From NCBI RefSeq assembly GCF_002154505.1, contig NZ_MUBM01000086.1, positions 28,323 through 92,322 on the forward strand: a stretch of DNA of 64,000 bases, in the 5' to 3' direction. The first letter of the stretch is position 1. Every line of letters begins with the position of its first letter. The translations under genes were made by a program, and so were the position numbers. Source of the stretch: Streptomyces carpinensis (lineage in GTDB: Bacteria > Actinomycetota > Actinomycetes > Streptomycetales > Streptomycetaceae). Shown here piece by piece: positions 1 to 9,092 of the stretch. The notes under the pieces were generated by a model that had not been told where the DNA came from, did no database searches, and worked only from the letters and a program-made list of their open reading frames with translations.

Positions 1-39
1 CTGTTACGCCGCTGTGCGGCCTCACCTACCGTCCTGACC

Positions 40-1048
40 ATGGATAAGACAGCCATACTCGACGAGGCGCTCCAGCGGCTGCACAGTTCCGGGCCGGAGC
101 GGCTCGGGCGGCTCACCAACCACGCGCCGATGGCCGTCGAGGCCCTCGCCGCGCACGGTCGGGCCGGCTCGGTGCACCGGTGGCTCGACCTGTACACACG
201 CAAGCTTGAGGAGTTCCCGTCCGGTGTCGAGCCGGTCACGGCCGCCAACTGGCGTGCCGCTCGGCGATTCCCGTCGAGCCGCAGACTGGATCGGCTACCT
301 CGGCCGCGAGATCGCCGAGCGCCCCTGGCGCGACGTGCTCACTGAGTGGTGGCCCCGTCTCCTGCCCGGCATGTACGGCGGCTCGACCCACCCGGTGATC
401 CGGGTGGGTCACGCCGTGCGCACTCTTCTGGCCGACGACGTCACCGAACCACGTCTGACCGAGCTTGCCCACGGCCTCGGTTACTGGGCCGCCCGCTACC
501 ACCCGGTCGCGGACCTCGCCCCGCTGCCCGGTGCCGACAGCGCAGCCGCCGCCCTGGACGCGGTGGCGCCCATCGCCGCACGGGAGGGCGGCTTCCCCGA
601 CCGGCTCGGCCGCGTCACGGGCCTGCCCCGGTGGGCGGCCGCGGTCACGGACCCGCACGAGGCGCGACGCCGTCTCACCGAACTGGTGCGGGCGGCCACG
701 CACCGGTACGCCACCCACGGCCACGGAGAGGAGACGATGCTGGTCCACGCGGCCACGGCCCCCAACGCCGTGCTGCGCACCCTCCCCGCGCTCCCGCCTG
801 GCCTGTGGGCACCGAGCCTGCGGGCCGCCTGGACGGCATCCGCGGCAGTGACCGCGATGTACGCACCCGACACCCCGGTCGCCTACACGCCACCGGGCAC
901 CCTCATCCCCGAGGAGGTCTTCGAGCGGGCCCTGTCGCACGGCGACGAACACGTCATCAAGCTGACCGACACAGCCCTCGACGTCGGCGACGAACAGGCA
1001 CTGACGGCCGCACTGCGCTCCATCGAGCTGAGCGAACCGCTGGTCTGA
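40..1048 (+). pseudogene. Questin oxidase-like protein (DUF4243), frameshifted
   Basis: The conceptual product resembles the questin oxidase-like/DUF4243 family, whose founding member catalyses Baeyer-Villiger oxidation in fungal anthraquinone pathways; bacterial substrates are unknown. The N-terminal 75 or so codons starting at ATG 40 lie in one frame, and the rest (from about 259, reading LGDSRRAADWIGYLGREI and on to the stop at 1048) lies in the next frame. Removing one base near 259, inside GCCGCTCGGC, restores a continuous protein of about 335 residues. Histidines typical of the family occur downstream (YHPVAD, HGHGEETMLVH, HGDEHVIK). Either this is a real pseudogene or there is a single-base sequence error. 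The family call is by recall of the motif pattern. Confidence 0.7.
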
Positions 1049-1182
1049 AGGCCGTCCCGCAACTGCCGGTTGCACCCGCGGAGGGAAGCTCGAAACCTGG
1101 TGGCCGCCGTCCTCGAGCAGTCGATACGGTCGGGCTCCCGGCCGGCCGCATCGGCGGCTACCCCGTCCAGAGAGCGATTCCC

Positions 1183-1533
1183 GTGACCAGCCAAGCAACG
1201 ACGACCCTGTGGCGTCCCAGCGGACCCAAGGAACTGGAGCTGGTACGTGAGCTGGACTGGCGTGCCTGGCCGCCCCGGCTTCCCGAGCAGCCGATCTTCT
1301 ACCCGGTCCTCAACGAGGACTACGCCGTCAGGATCGCGCGAGACTGGAACGTGAAGCATGACGGCGCAGGCTTCGTCACCCGGTTCGAAGTCGAGTCCGG
1401 CTTCCTGCGCAGGTATCCGGTCCGGCAGGCGGGCGGACAGACGATCGTCGAGCTGTGGGTACCGGCCGAGGAACTGGACGAGTTCAACGCTCACATCATC
1501 GGCAGGATCGAGCTGGTCCACGAGTTCCACTGA
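1183..1533 (+). CDS. Small conserved protein of the type often annotated 'ADP-ribosylation/crystallin J1'
   Basis: A 116-residue soluble protein starting at GTG 1183. It has the pattern of a small actinobacterial family whose database name is ADP-ribosylation/crystallin J1, a label inherited from neighbours rather than from shown activity: an N-terminal LWRPSGPKEL, a PPRLPEQPIFYPVLN motif, then RDWNVKHDGAGFVTRFEV and an alpha/beta C-terminus ending IIGRIELVHEFH. No signal peptide or membrane segment is visible. An upstream extension in the same frame is low-complexity translation of the previous gene's other frame, so the GTG is preferred. Function unknown. Confidence 0.75.
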   Translation: MTSQATTTLWRPSGPKELELVRELDWRAWPPRLPEQPIFYPVLNEDYAVRIARDWNVKHDGAGFVTRFEVESGFLRRYPVRQAGGQTIVELWVPAEELDEFNAHIIGRIELVHEFH

Positions 1534-1755
1534 GCTGCCAAGGCTCCGTGACGTGGCGTCGCGACCCGACACGACTTACCGCACAGCCCATTTGACTTGC
1601 GGTCGTTCGCTCGGCTGTTCAGGGTCTCGAAGTCCGGGGCCGACCGGATCGTCAACCGCCGGTGACCGGCTCGGTGACCTGGCACGGGTCACGGAACACC
1701 GGTGGCCGCGCGGTCATGCCACAGATGGTCCGTGACTCCCGGATGCCGCAAGCCC

Positions 1756-2475
1756 TCAGGCGACGGCTCCAGCCTCAGCGCCTGCGGGGGTGAGGGCGAG
1801 GACTCCGGTGCCGCGCACCCGCGTGTCCTTCGTCAGTGTGAGCGGGCTGGGTCCCAGGGCAGCGGCGATCTCGGGAGCGAGATGGAACGCGACCGACGTC
1901 CATTCGCTCTCGGACTCGTCGTCGGCGTCCTCGCCCCAAGTGGGCGACAGCATCAGCTGCTCGCGTCGGGACCTTTCCAGTGGCAGCGGTTCACCCCGTG
2001 TGAAGCCCGCGTCCTCGGCCTCCCCGGTTGCGCAGTACCGCCGGAGCACGGCACCGTGCTCAGCGACGAGCCAGGCAGAACCATCGCCCTGCGCACCGTA
2101 GTAGTACGCCTGCGCCCGGCCGTAGCGTGCGCTCAGCTCGGTGCACAGTCGCAGCATCTCGTCTGCGCGCTCGGCGCCGCACGGATCGCACCACCAGCCG
2201 ATGACGAGCGTCCACCCGTCGACTTCGGGGCTCACGTACACCCGGGCAAGGCCATCGGGATTTCCGTCCGCATCTCCGTGGCCGTCCTCGTCGATGACCG
2301 ACTCGGCTTCCGCGAACGTCACTGGTCTGGGTCGGGTGAGCCCCAGCATCGCCATGACTCCTGCTTGATCACCGGTCGGTACCGCGATCCAGGACAGCCA
2401 GCATGTCGCCAGGGGCCTTGGCCGATCGTCTGCCGAGATGTGCACGGACACACGATGCCACGCCGCTGTCCGCAC
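1756..2475 (-). CDS. Hypothetical protein
   Basis: A 239-residue soluble protein of unknown function. It is acidic, with no signal peptide or transmembrane segment. Features that can be seen are a WTLVIGWWCDPCG segment in the middle, a YGRAQAYYYGAQGDGSAW stretch and an acidic DADDESESEW run before the C-terminus. The pattern (description of scores per residue strip, Trp-rich beta strands) recalls small Streptomyces-specific families without assigned role. GTG at 2475 opens the frame; a second GTG at 2451 (before SVHISADD) is an equally good start, as neither has a strong ribosome binding site. It is transcribed alone and convergent with the small gene upstream. Confidence 0.65.
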   Translation of the reverse strand: MRTAAWHRVSVHISADDRPRPLATCWLSWIAVPTGDQAGVMAMLGLTRPRPVTFAEAESVIDEDGHGDADGNPDGLARVYVSPEVDGWTLVIGWWCDPCGAERADEMLRLCTELSARYGRAQAYYYGAQGDGSAWLVAEHGAVLRRYCATGEAEDAGFTRGEPLPLERSRREQLMLSPTWGEDADDESESEWTSVAFHLAPEIAAALGPSPLTLTKDTRVRGTGVLALTPAGAEAGAVA

Positions 2476-2640
2476 CCTGAGACCAGGTCAGAACTCAAGC
2501 CGACCCGGTGATCCCGAGGCCACTGTCGGGCCGGCAGAGGGGATCGCGAACGGAAGGAACCACGAGCACCGACACACCGCCTGGCAGGATGGGCGTGGCT
2601 TCCGGCACGCATCGGTCGAAGAGACCAGGCCCGACGCAAT

Positions 2641-2686
2641 GAACCGGCCCCGGCCCGCCCTGGAAGGGGCGCGCCGGGGCCGGTTC
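2641..2686 (-). terminator. Hairpin terminator downstream of small secreted protein gene
   Basis: A 14-bp perfect inverted repeat (GAACCGGCCCCGGC at 2641-2654, complement at 2673-2686) with an inner CCC/GGG pairing. It lies about 44 bases beyond the stop of the minus-strand gene at 2730-2990, as expected for an intrinsic-type actinobacterial terminator without a clear T-tract. Confidence 0.7.
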
Positions 2687-2729
2687 GGATCGCCGCCGCT
2701 ACGGGCGGGTGCCGGCGTCAGCTACCGGG

Positions 2730-2990
2730 TCAGCGGTGGCAGTCGCGGTGGACGGGGCGCCAGGCGCGGGTCCAGTGGCCGGGGTGCCAGCGGTGGTGCC
2801 GGTCGCGGAATGCCGGGTGCCACTGGCGTGCCCACTGGCCCCGCGCGTCCTGGCAGTGGTGCGACGCCACCGGCGGCCGGTGGTGCTGCGGCGCGGCCGA
2901 CGCGGTGCCGACCGTGCCGACGAGCGCGCCCGCGGCCAGAGCCACCGTCGCCGCCCCCAGGGCCGCGGCCCTCTTCAACCCGTTGATCAT
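2730..2990 (-). CDS. Small secreted His/Trp/Arg-rich protein
   Basis: An 86-residue protein with a classical Sec signal peptide: a basic N-terminus (MINGLKRAA), a hydrophobic core (ALGAATVALAAGALVG) and an AXA cleavage site at TASA-AP near residue 31. The mature part is short, rich in His, Trp and Arg, and holds two Cys (SHHCQD and HRDCHR) that could form a disulphide. The start at 2990 is chosen over an upstream in-frame ATG because AAAGG lies about 6 bases before it and the signal peptide begins there. Role unknown; secreted small proteins of this look are common in Streptomyces. The region upstream is unusually AT-rich and probably carries the promoter. Confidence 0.75.
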   Translation of the reverse strand: MINGLKRAAALGAATVALAAGALVGTVGTASAAPQHHRPPVASHHCQDARGQWARQWHPAFRDRHHRWHPGHWTRAWRPVHRDCHR

Positions 2991-3472
2991 GTTCAGACCT
3001 TTCCGTACGAACCGGGGCTGGCGCCCCGTCACTGCCCGAACCATTCGGCCGGGCACGGACTGATCTTTGCTCTCCGACGCGACCAAATCACCGCAGAACA
3101 CTGTCTGTTACGAAATACCAATCAATTTCTCATTGGGCTCAAATACTCATATAAATACGTCGATAGGGTGCAGTGCACTAGAATGGTCGGCCGCCGGCAG
3201 TCATGAGCGAGCGGCTCGGTTCACGGGCTTGCCGACTGAGCCGCTCAGGCGATGCCCGCGCGGGCGAGGACGAGGACGATTCGGTGGCCCAGGATTACGG
3301 GCGGGTCGGTATCGTTCCAGGTCAGACAACCGGTGGCCGGCTCGACAATCGCCTCACCAGCCTGCCACGCCCACCCGTGTGCGGTTCAACTGGGCTGCCA
3401 CACCGAGGGCTTGTGGGGACAGGTGTGAACCGACGTCCAGACCATCCCACCGACCGGGCGACGGTGAATAAC
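2991..3472. other. Intergenic region with AT-rich promoter zone
   Basis: About 480 bases without a convincing gene. Positions 3095-3185 are strikingly AT-rich for this genome and sit upstream of the minus-strand secreted protein gene, so they probably hold its promoter. The remainder, 3190-3470, shows only high-GC shadow frames. Confidence 0.4.
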
Positions 3473-4240
3473 CTACTTACCGGCGTGCGCCGTGAGCAGA
3501 GGCTGGAAGAAGCCCGTCTCCTGCGGCATGCGCCACCGAGGGGCCACAAACCCAGCCTCGGCCACGAGGCCGGCCAGCCTGTCGCGGCCGAGCGCCCAGG
3601 AGACGGTCCGACGGACCCGGACACGCCACTCTCCGGCTGCCGGCAGGAGTTGGAAATGCTCCAAGTCGTAGTGTTCGCCGTCCTCGTGCCAGTGCCAGAG
3701 CTGGAAGGTGACGGTCCGTTCTCCATCGCCCGCGTACCGATGGACCTGCGGAGGCGCCGAAGCCGGCCGGCTGCGCAACAGGTCGTCATAGGCGCGCGTG
3801 CTGACCATCAACAAGCCCCCGGGACGCAGTACGCGGCGCATCTCCGCCAGCGCGGCATGAACGTCCTGCTCCGTCAGAAGATGGGGAAGGGAGTTGTCGG
3901 CGCAGACGACGGCGTCGAACCGGGCGTCGGGAAACGGGAGGCGTCGCATGTCGGCGGCGGCTGTGCGCAGCGTGACATCCCGCTGGGCGGCCTCACGGGC
4001 AGCACGGGCGGCGGCGCGGGGGCTGAGGTCCGTCCCGATGACGCGATGCCCGCGCAACGCCAGCCCGATGGCCTGTGTGCCGATGCCGCAGGAGCAGTCG
4101 AGCACCGCCGTACGGTCCTGACCTATCAGGGCGTGCAGAGCTTCCCCCTGCCGGCGAATGCCCGCGTCCCAGTCTGCGTAGATCAGGTGGTAGTCGTCGG
4201 CCAGGTCGTCGTAAAACTGTGCCACCGAGTTCTCGGGCAT
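3473..4240 (-). CDS. Class I SAM-dependent methyltransferase
   Basis: A 255-residue soluble methyltransferase of the Rossmann-fold class. Motif I is VLDCSCGIGTQ (residues 46-56), followed by VIGTDLSPRAA (the acidic residue that binds the SAM ribose), DMRRLPF, FDAVVCADNSLPHL and the LRPGGLLMVSTRAYDD motif. The N-terminus (QFYDDLADDYHLIYADWD) is typical of glycine/sarcosine-type and small-molecule methyltransferases, but the substrate cannot be read. Monocistronic; it ends toward an AT-rich gap and starts near a region shared with the following VOC gene. Confidence 0.85.
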   Translation of the reverse strand: MPENSVAQFYDDLADDYHLIYADWDAGIRRQGEALHALIGQDRTAVLDCSCGIGTQAIGLALRGHRVIGTDLSPRAAARAAREAAQRDVTLRTAAADMRRLPFPDARFDAVVCADNSLPHLLTEQDVHAALAEMRRVLRPGGLLMVSTRAYDDLLRSRPASAPPQVHRYAGDGERTVTFQLWHWHEDGEHYDLEHFQLLPAAGEWRVRVRRTVSWALGRDRLAGLVAEAGFVAPRWRMPQETGFFQPLLTAHAGK

Positions 4241-4496
4241 GGAGCGAGGCTACCGTGCGGGATTGCCGGAGGCACTGGTTATGCCGGTGCTCCATGGTCG
4301 CCTGGACACCCTCTGCCGAGCACGCCGCTGCCAGTTCTCGCGAACATCCGCGAGCGTGCTGATCGCCGACTGCTGCCGAAACCCGCCGACAGCCGGCAAG
4401 CGCCGCTACCGAAGGTGAACGAAGCCACCCTCTCCATCGAGCAGCATCACCAGCGCGTGCTTCAGCCCGATGAGGATGGCTGCGGCGCGCGTGTGG

Positions 4497-4880
4497 TCAG
4501 AGGGGCTGGAGCCGGCGGCGCAGGAGGCAGAACACGTTGCCTTCCGGGTCGGCCAGGACGTGCCAGCTCTCGGTGCCGGTCTGGCCGACGTCGGCGGGCT
4601 TGGCGCCGAGCGCGAGCAGCCGCTCCAGCTCGGCGTCCTGGTCGCGGTCGGTGGCGTTGACGTCGATGTGAAGCGGCAGCTTCCCGGTCCGCGGGTCACT
4701 GCTCGGGCTGAGGATGAGGGTGGGCTGCGGGCCGCCGAAGCCGGCGTCGGGCGGCCCGATCTCGATGCTTCCGTCGTCCTCCCGGCCGAGTTCGACGTAG
4801 CCGAGGACCTGGCTCCAGAAAGCGGCGAGGCGTTCGGGGTCGGCGGCGTCGAGGACCAGCTCACTGATGCGGCATGCCAT
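4497..4880 (-). CDS. VOC family protein (glyoxalase/bleomycin-resistance fold)
   Basis: A 127-residue single-domain protein of the vicinal oxygen chelate superfamily, with the usual paired beta-alpha-beta-beta-beta modules. Recognisable stretches are LVLDAADPERLAAFWSQVLG at the N-terminus, LPLHIDVNATDRD in the centre with the metal-ligand type His, and the C-terminal VLADPEGNVFCLL motif. The start at 4880 (MACRISELV) fits the family N-terminus better than an upstream in-frame GTG. It belongs to the glyoxalase_6-like group common in Streptomyces; the substrate is unknown. It lies about 50 bases beyond the GNAT gene stop and could share its transcript. Confidence 0.82.
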   Translation of the reverse strand: MACRISELVLDAADPERLAAFWSQVLGYVELGREDDGSIEIGPPDAGFGGPQPTLILSPSSDPRTGKLPLHIDVNATDRDQDAELERLLALGAKPADVGQTGTESWHVLADPEGNVFCLLRRRLQPL

Positions 4881-4931
4881 GCCCGCCAGTGTAGGTGGAC
4901 AACTCCCGCCGGGCGATCGCATTTTGCTTGC

Positions 4932-5798
4932 TCAGGCGTCCCGGCGCCGGTCCCGGATCTCAGGGCGTTGCTCGAAGCCGGCTGACGTGTAGGTGGCGAC
5001 GGCGCCGACGTTGGAGCTCGGGGTGCAGACGATCGCGCTCGACGAGCCCAGCTCCCGGAGCGCGGCCGCCGCGGCGACGGTGATCGCCTTGCCGTAGCCG
5101 TGACCGCGGTGTTCCCGGTCCACGCCCATCGGCTCGAGCAGCCCGGGCTTTCCCGGACCGGCGGACCACACCGTCACCGCCGCCACCGCGTTGCCCTGAT
5201 CGTCGTACGCGACCAGACACCGGGCGTCGGCGTACGGCAGTCCGGCCGCCATCGCGTACCAGTGCTCGTCCGTGAACGTCGACCTGTCGAACGATGCGCG
5301 CTGCACGGCGGTCCGCACGTGCGCCTGCTCCGGCCCGATCACCTCGATCCGCACGCCTGGGTCCTCCACCGGCTCCGTGAGGTCGCGGCGCAGCGGCGTC
5401 CACGGCTCGTCAGCGCTCCAGCCGTCCTCGAACAGCAGATCTTGGACGAGCGCACCCATCGGCGCCTCGACGTACACCTTCCCCTCCATCAGTACGCCGC
5501 GCTCCGGTTCGGTCACGTCCTCAACCAGTCGCTGCGCCAGCTCCTCGTCCCGCTGAACGTCCGGCGCGATCGTCAGCCGCAACAGCTCGGGACCGTCCAG
5601 CAGCCCGACGGCGAGGATCCGTCCGTCCCGGCTCCAGGTCCGGACCGCAGCGGCCGTCGCCTGTGCACCGAACCGCCAGAACCAGCCCAGATCCCCCGGA
5701 TGCAGTTGCATAGGCGCCCCGTCGTACTGCCACTCCCGCAGCACGCCCACAGCCTCGCCCAACCCGTCGACTCCCGGCTTGCCCGACACAATCGCCAT
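4932..5798 (-). CDS. GNAT family N-acetyltransferase
   Basis: A 288-residue protein with a C-terminal GNAT domain. The acetyl-CoA binding signature is visible as VDREHRGHGYGKAI, followed by ELGSSSAIVCTPSSNVGA and a TSAGFEQRPE motif typical of motif B. The N-terminal 130 residues form a second, more degenerate acetyltransferase-like half (LHPGDLGWFWRFG, RDGRILAVGLLDGPELLRL), so it resembles the two-domain GNATs. The start at 5798 (MAIVSGKPGVDGL) is chosen because the upstream in-frame extension is low-complexity. Acceptor substrate unknown. It is likely co-oriented with the VOC gene that follows it. Confidence 0.82.
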   Translation of the reverse strand: MAIVSGKPGVDGLGEAVGVLREWQYDGAPMQLHPGDLGWFWRFGAQATAAAVRTWSRDGRILAVGLLDGPELLRLTIAPDVQRDEELAQRLVEDVTEPERGVLMEGKVYVEAPMGALVQDLLFEDGWSADEPWTPLRRDLTEPVEDPGVRIEVIGPEQAHVRTAVQRASFDRSTFTDEHWYAMAAGLPYADARCLVAYDDQGNAVAAVTVWSAGPGKPGLLEPMGVDREHRGHGYGKAITVAAAAALRELGSSSAIVCTPSSNVGAVATYTSAGFEQRPEIRDRRRDA

Positions 5799-6045
5799 AC
5801 CCCCGATCACACACCACCGCGCCGGCGGCCCGCACCCGGTTTCCGGCCGGTTGGCGCGGTAGGGCGGGTGGATTCGGGAAGGGGCACGAGGCGGGCTCGA
5901 TGATGCCTGAAGTCCGGAGCGGTTCCGCGTGCACGACGGCTGCGAGCGGACCACGCGCGACGACGACCACTGAACCACGGACGTCGGCATCAGCGCCGGA
6001 CTGACGACCTACGCTTGCTGCTGCCCCAGGGGCGGGGCCGACGAT

Positions 6046-6262
6046 GCTGACCTGGAAGCGTTCCGCGGCCCGCCGCAGCGGCCATCCGTCGTCCACGACA
6101 CACCGGGCCAGACGCAGCCTGCCGGTCGGAATCAGCGGGGCATTACGGTGGGACACGAGGGCCTCCTGCGATCGGGCGTAGATGTCGCAATCCACACCGA
6201 ACCCAGAAGGCCCTCACCTGTTCAAGCACCCAGCACGCGTGTCACCAACGTCCCGGGACAGC
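6046..6262 (-). mobile_element. IS481-family insertion sequence, 5' end remnant
   Basis: Reading the minus strand, 6156-6046 encodes the highly recognisable start of Streptomyces IS481-type transposases (VSHRNAPL..GRLRLARCVV, then RRAAERFQVS), preceded by the usual leader with a TGTCxxGxxACG-type terminal sequence ending near 6262. The homology stops abruptly after FQVS at 6046, so about nine tenths of the element, including the DDE catalytic domain and the other end, is missing. It is a dead relic. Confidence 0.75.
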
Positions 6263-6315
6263 ACACCTAGGCCTGCCCGGCGAGGGGATGCCTTCACGTC
6301 TCGGCTCGGCGGAAC

Positions 6316-7056
6316 TTACGGTTTGTGGGTTACCCAGAGCAGTTCCGCCGGCCAGCGGTGTGCCCAGTCGGGTGGGTCGGTTTCGTTGTAGCCGTTGGGT
6401 GTTCCGAGTTCGGGCCGCGGCTCGATGAGGTCGTCGATGATGAGACCCGCGCCGCGCAGGACCTTGACCCAGTCGCCGTAGGTGAGCTGATAGCTGGTCG
6501 CGCCGTCGTCTTCGGCGATGGTGTTCAGCCCGAAGTAGTCCTGCTGCAGCGTCGTGGTCACGCGGCTGGCGGCTTCGTCGTAGCAAGCTTCGAACCATGG
6601 GCTGGCGACGTTGAACACCAGGCGCCCGCCTCGGCCCAAGACGCGTGCGGCCTGCGGGACGGCCAGGTGCGGGGGCGCCCAGCTGAGCCCACCGAAGTCG
6701 CAGAACACCAGGTCGAAGCTGCCGGCGGCGAAGGGGAGTTGTTCGGCGGCGCCTTGCACTAGCGGATAGCGGGCCGCTCCCATCGCGCGGGCCGCGGCGG
6801 CGAGTTGGGCTTCGGACAGGTCGAGCCCGACCACGGTGGCGCCCTCGGCGGCGAGCGCCCTGGACCACTGGCCGGCGCCGCAGCCGAGTTCGAGGACCCG
6901 CTTGCCGGTGACGTCGCCCAGGGCGTGCAGGTGCGCGTCGGGGATGGAGTACATGCCCCACAGCCGGGGTGTGGCGCCGATTCGCGGGTCGTGCTCGTGC
7001 TGGTAGGCGCTGCTGATCTGGTTCCAGAGCCGCCGGTTGGCGGGGATGCTGTCCAC
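6316..7056 (-). CDS. Class I SAM-dependent methyltransferase
   Basis: A 246-residue Rossmann-fold methyltransferase. Motif I reads VLELGCGAGQWS (about residues 54-65), followed by VVGLDLSEAQL, the AEQLPFAAGSFDLVFCDFGG region and LGRGGRLVFNVASPWF. The N-terminal IPANRRLWNQISSAYQHEHD is characteristic of a subgroup found throughout Streptomyces. GTG 7056 is preferred because it begins at that conserved N-terminus; an ATG at 7146 would add 30 basic, non-conserved residues. Substrate unknown. It stands alone, flanked by the IS481 remnant and a PPOX gene on the same strand. Confidence 0.83.
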   Translation of the reverse strand: MDSIPANRRLWNQISSAYQHEHDPRIGATPRLWGMYSIPDAHLHALGDVTGKRVLELGCGAGQWSRALAAEGATVVGLDLSEAQLAAAARAMGAARYPLVQGAAEQLPFAAGSFDLVFCDFGGLSWAPPHLAVPQAARVLGRGGRLVFNVASPWFEACYDEAASRVTTTLQQDYFGLNTIAEDDGATSYQLTYGDWVKVLRGAGLIIDDLIEPRPELGTPNGYNETDPPDWAHRWPAELLWVTHKP

Positions 7057-7163
7057 GTGCCGACCCCACCACTGCCTGCCGGGGGCGGTCAACACGATTA
7101 GGGCACTGGCCGGCCCTCGCCTCGGTCCGGCCCTGGCTCGGCCCATGATCCGCCGGACGAGCC

Positions 7164-7622
7164 CTAGCCGTTGACGTCGAGCGCCGTTCCGTACAGCCGG
7201 TCCACCCGCAACCGGATCACCACTCGGCGCTCGGCAACGACCTGTTCCAGGAACGCGTCCTCATCCTCCGGCTTGGCGGCCTGCGGGATCATCTCCAGCA
7301 GTTCCCGACCGATCGCATCGCCTGGAACCGTCGTGACCTCGGAGACCCCGGCCTCGCCTTCGGCGACTGCGAACGACCACATGTCGCCGCCCTGCACATG
7401 CAGCGCCGCACGCGGGTCGCGCCGCAGGTGCCGCACCTTGATGCGATCGGCCGTCGTCGAGAACCGCACCATGCGGGCAGCAGGGTCCCAGCTGTACAAC
7501 ATGGTGGTCAGATGGGGATGGCCGCTGCGTTTGACGGTGGCGAGCGTGCCGAACCGCTGCTTGCCGAGGAGGTCGGAGAGGGATTCGTCGGACAGTGGGC
7601 GAGGCGCTGGTCCTTGAGTCAT
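7164..7622 (-). CDS. PPOX-class flavin/F420-dependent oxidoreductase
   Basis: A 152-residue split-barrel flavoprotein of the pyridoxamine 5'-phosphate oxidase superfamily. The N-terminal RFGTLATVKRSGHPHLTTM and the following VRFSTTADRIKVRHLRRDPR are typical of actinobacterial PPOX-class proteins that bind F420 or FMN and act as small dimeric reductases. A WSFAVAEGEA strand and a C-terminal RVVIRLRVDRLYG strand complete the barrel. The start ATG 7622 gives the family's usual length (about 145 to 155). The cofactor cannot be decided from sequence alone. It diverges from the acetyltransferase gene, leaving a 94-base intergenic region. Confidence 0.85.
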   Translation of the reverse strand: MTQGPAPRPLSDESLSDLLGKQRFGTLATVKRSGHPHLTTMLYSWDPAARMVRFSTTADRIKVRHLRRDPRAALHVQGGDMWSFAVAEGEAGVSEVTTVPGDAIGRELLEMIPQAAKPEDEDAFLEQVVAERRVVIRLRVDRLYGTALDVNG

Positions 7623-7716
7623 GCCTGATCAACAACGAAGACCGCTCGGCAATTTCCAGGAAATGGCGCGATCATGGACCGGTCACTGATCCGCAACCGC
7701 CGAGGAATCGAATCGC

Positions 7717-8355
7717 ATGCCTGTGCCGGCCGACCCCACGGTCCTCCATCCGATGCCCGAGCAGCCGCGGGTGGTGTTGCTCAAGCCGCTCGTCAAGTCC
7801 CCGCTGATCGAGGTCGGTGAGTACTCCTACTACGACGACCCGGACGACGCGACCGCGTTCGAGACGCGCAACGTGCTCTACCACTACGGGCCCGAGAAGC
7901 TGATCATCGGCAAGTTCTGTGCGCTGGGCACGGGCGTACGGTTCATCATGAACGGCGCCAACCACCGTATGGACGGCCCCTCGACCTTCCCCTTCCCCAC
8001 CATGGGCGGCTCCTGGTCGGAACACTTCGACCTGCTCACCGGCCTGCCCGACCGAGGGGACACCATCGTCGGCAACGACGTCTGGTTCGGCCATGGCACG
8101 ACGGTCATGCCCGGCGTACGGATCGGACACGGCGCGATCATCGGCACCGGTGCCGTGGTCACCAGCGACGTACCCGACTACGGCATCGTCGGCGGCAACC
8201 CTGCCCGCCTCGTCCGCACCCGCTACAACGCCCGGGACATCGCCCGGCTCCTGGCCGTGGCCTGGTGGGACTGGCCCGCGGAGCACATCACCGACCACGT
8301 GCGGACGATCATGTCGGGCGGCATCGCCGATCTGGAAGCCGCCGCTCCGGCGTAG
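7717..8355 (+). CDS. CatB/Vat-related hexapeptide-repeat O-acetyltransferase
   Basis: A 212-residue left-handed beta-helix acetyltransferase of the xenobiotic acetyltransferase (XAT) group, which acetylates chloramphenicol (CatB) or streptogramin A (Vat) in the cytoplasm using acetyl-CoA. The family core is present: GKFCALGTGVRFIMNGANH with the catalytic-type His at residue 83, then the RMDGPSTFPF loop, and the hexapeptide coil GNDVWFGHGTTVMPGV ending in VGGNPARLVRTR. Length matches Vat proteins. Many Streptomyces homologues have unknown natural substrates, so resistance is possible but not shown. ATG 7717 is the only reasonable start. Confidence 0.88.
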   Translation: MPVPADPTVLHPMPEQPRVVLLKPLVKSPLIEVGEYSYYDDPDDATAFETRNVLYHYGPEKLIIGKFCALGTGVRFIMNGANHRMDGPSTFPFPTMGGSWSEHFDLLTGLPDRGDTIVGNDVWFGHGTTVMPGVRIGHGAIIGTGAVVTSDVPDYGIVGGNPARLVRTRYNARDIARLLAVAWWDWPAEHITDHVRTIMSGGIADLEAAAPA

Positions 8356-8396
8356 GCGCATGCTCAAAGGATCAAAGGTCGTCATATCCGGCCCGG

Positions 8397-9092
8397 TCAG
8401 TTGGGGTGCTGCGTGGTCCGGAGGTGTTCAAGGAGGTACGGGTCGTCGAGACGTGCGTCGGTGACGCGGTCCCGTACATCGGTGAGGAGCCAGCCCAGTA
8501 GCTCCGCAGTGGCGTGGTACTCGTCGTAGAAGCCCATGCGCAGGTCGGTGATCTCGAACTCGAACATCACGTCGTCGACGAGGTCTGCCAGGTGCGCGTC
8601 GGCGGCCGGGCCGTGGGTGACGGCCCATCTGTCCAGCCAGGGACGAAGGCTGTCGGTGGCGACGGTGATGAGGCTGAGGGTCGCCCGGATGGGCACGGGG
8701 CTGGGGTGGATGTCCAGGGTTGCCTGCCACCAGGCGGTCCAGACGCCGCGAAGTGCGTCGGCCAAGGGCGCATCCCAGGTGGTCCAGCCCGCCTGCGTCA
8801 GACGGGAGGCGATGAGTTCCTCGTCGACGTGGAACCGGCCGGTGACGACGGGGCGGATGATGCGCGGGACAAGGCGGCGGTAGAGACGCGGGAAGTCGTC
8901 CCAGTGGCTGGGCACCTCCGCGGCGGCGGAGGACACCAGATCGTCGGGTATCAGGTGCAGCGGCCCGGAGAGTTCGGCGAGGTCCTGCTCGCCGTAGCAG
9001 AACAAGCACCCCGTCACAGGGAAGGGCTCCTCGGCGGCGAAAGCACGATCCAGGGCATCGAGAGCTCTCGTGAGCTGCTCGGAGCGAGACAT
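8397..9092 (-). CDS. Hypothetical protein
   Basis: A 231-residue soluble protein that I do not recognise. It begins with an amphipathic helix (LTRALDALDRAFAA), contains a GCLFCYGEQDL segment with two Cys, and is otherwise helical and Trp-rich (WTTWDAPLADALRGVWTAWW). The C-terminus is rich in acidic residues (LVDDVMFEFEITDLR). Its length and style match a Streptomyces-specific hypothetical family. The CXXC-like FCYG does not reach a second pair, so a zinc site is not supported. Isolated between convergent acetyltransferase and a relic-bearing gap. Confidence 0.7.
   Translation of the reverse strand: MSRSEQLTRALDALDRAFAAEEPFPVTGCLFCYGEQDLAELSGPLHLIPDDLVSSAAAEVPSHWDDFPRLYRRLVPRIIRPVVTGRFHVDEELIASRLTQAGWTTWDAPLADALRGVWTAWWQATLDIHPSPVPIRATLSLITVATDSLRPWLDRWAVTHGPAADAHLADLVDDVMFEFEITDLRMGFYDEYHATAELLGWLLTDVRDRVTDARLDDPYLLEHLRTTQHPN

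Noticed and set aside
236..1198. Long minus-strand frame opposite the questin-oxidase-like gene
   Set aside because: Low-complexity Arg/Gly/Ala-rich translation with no domain; it is antisense to a recognisable coding sequence.
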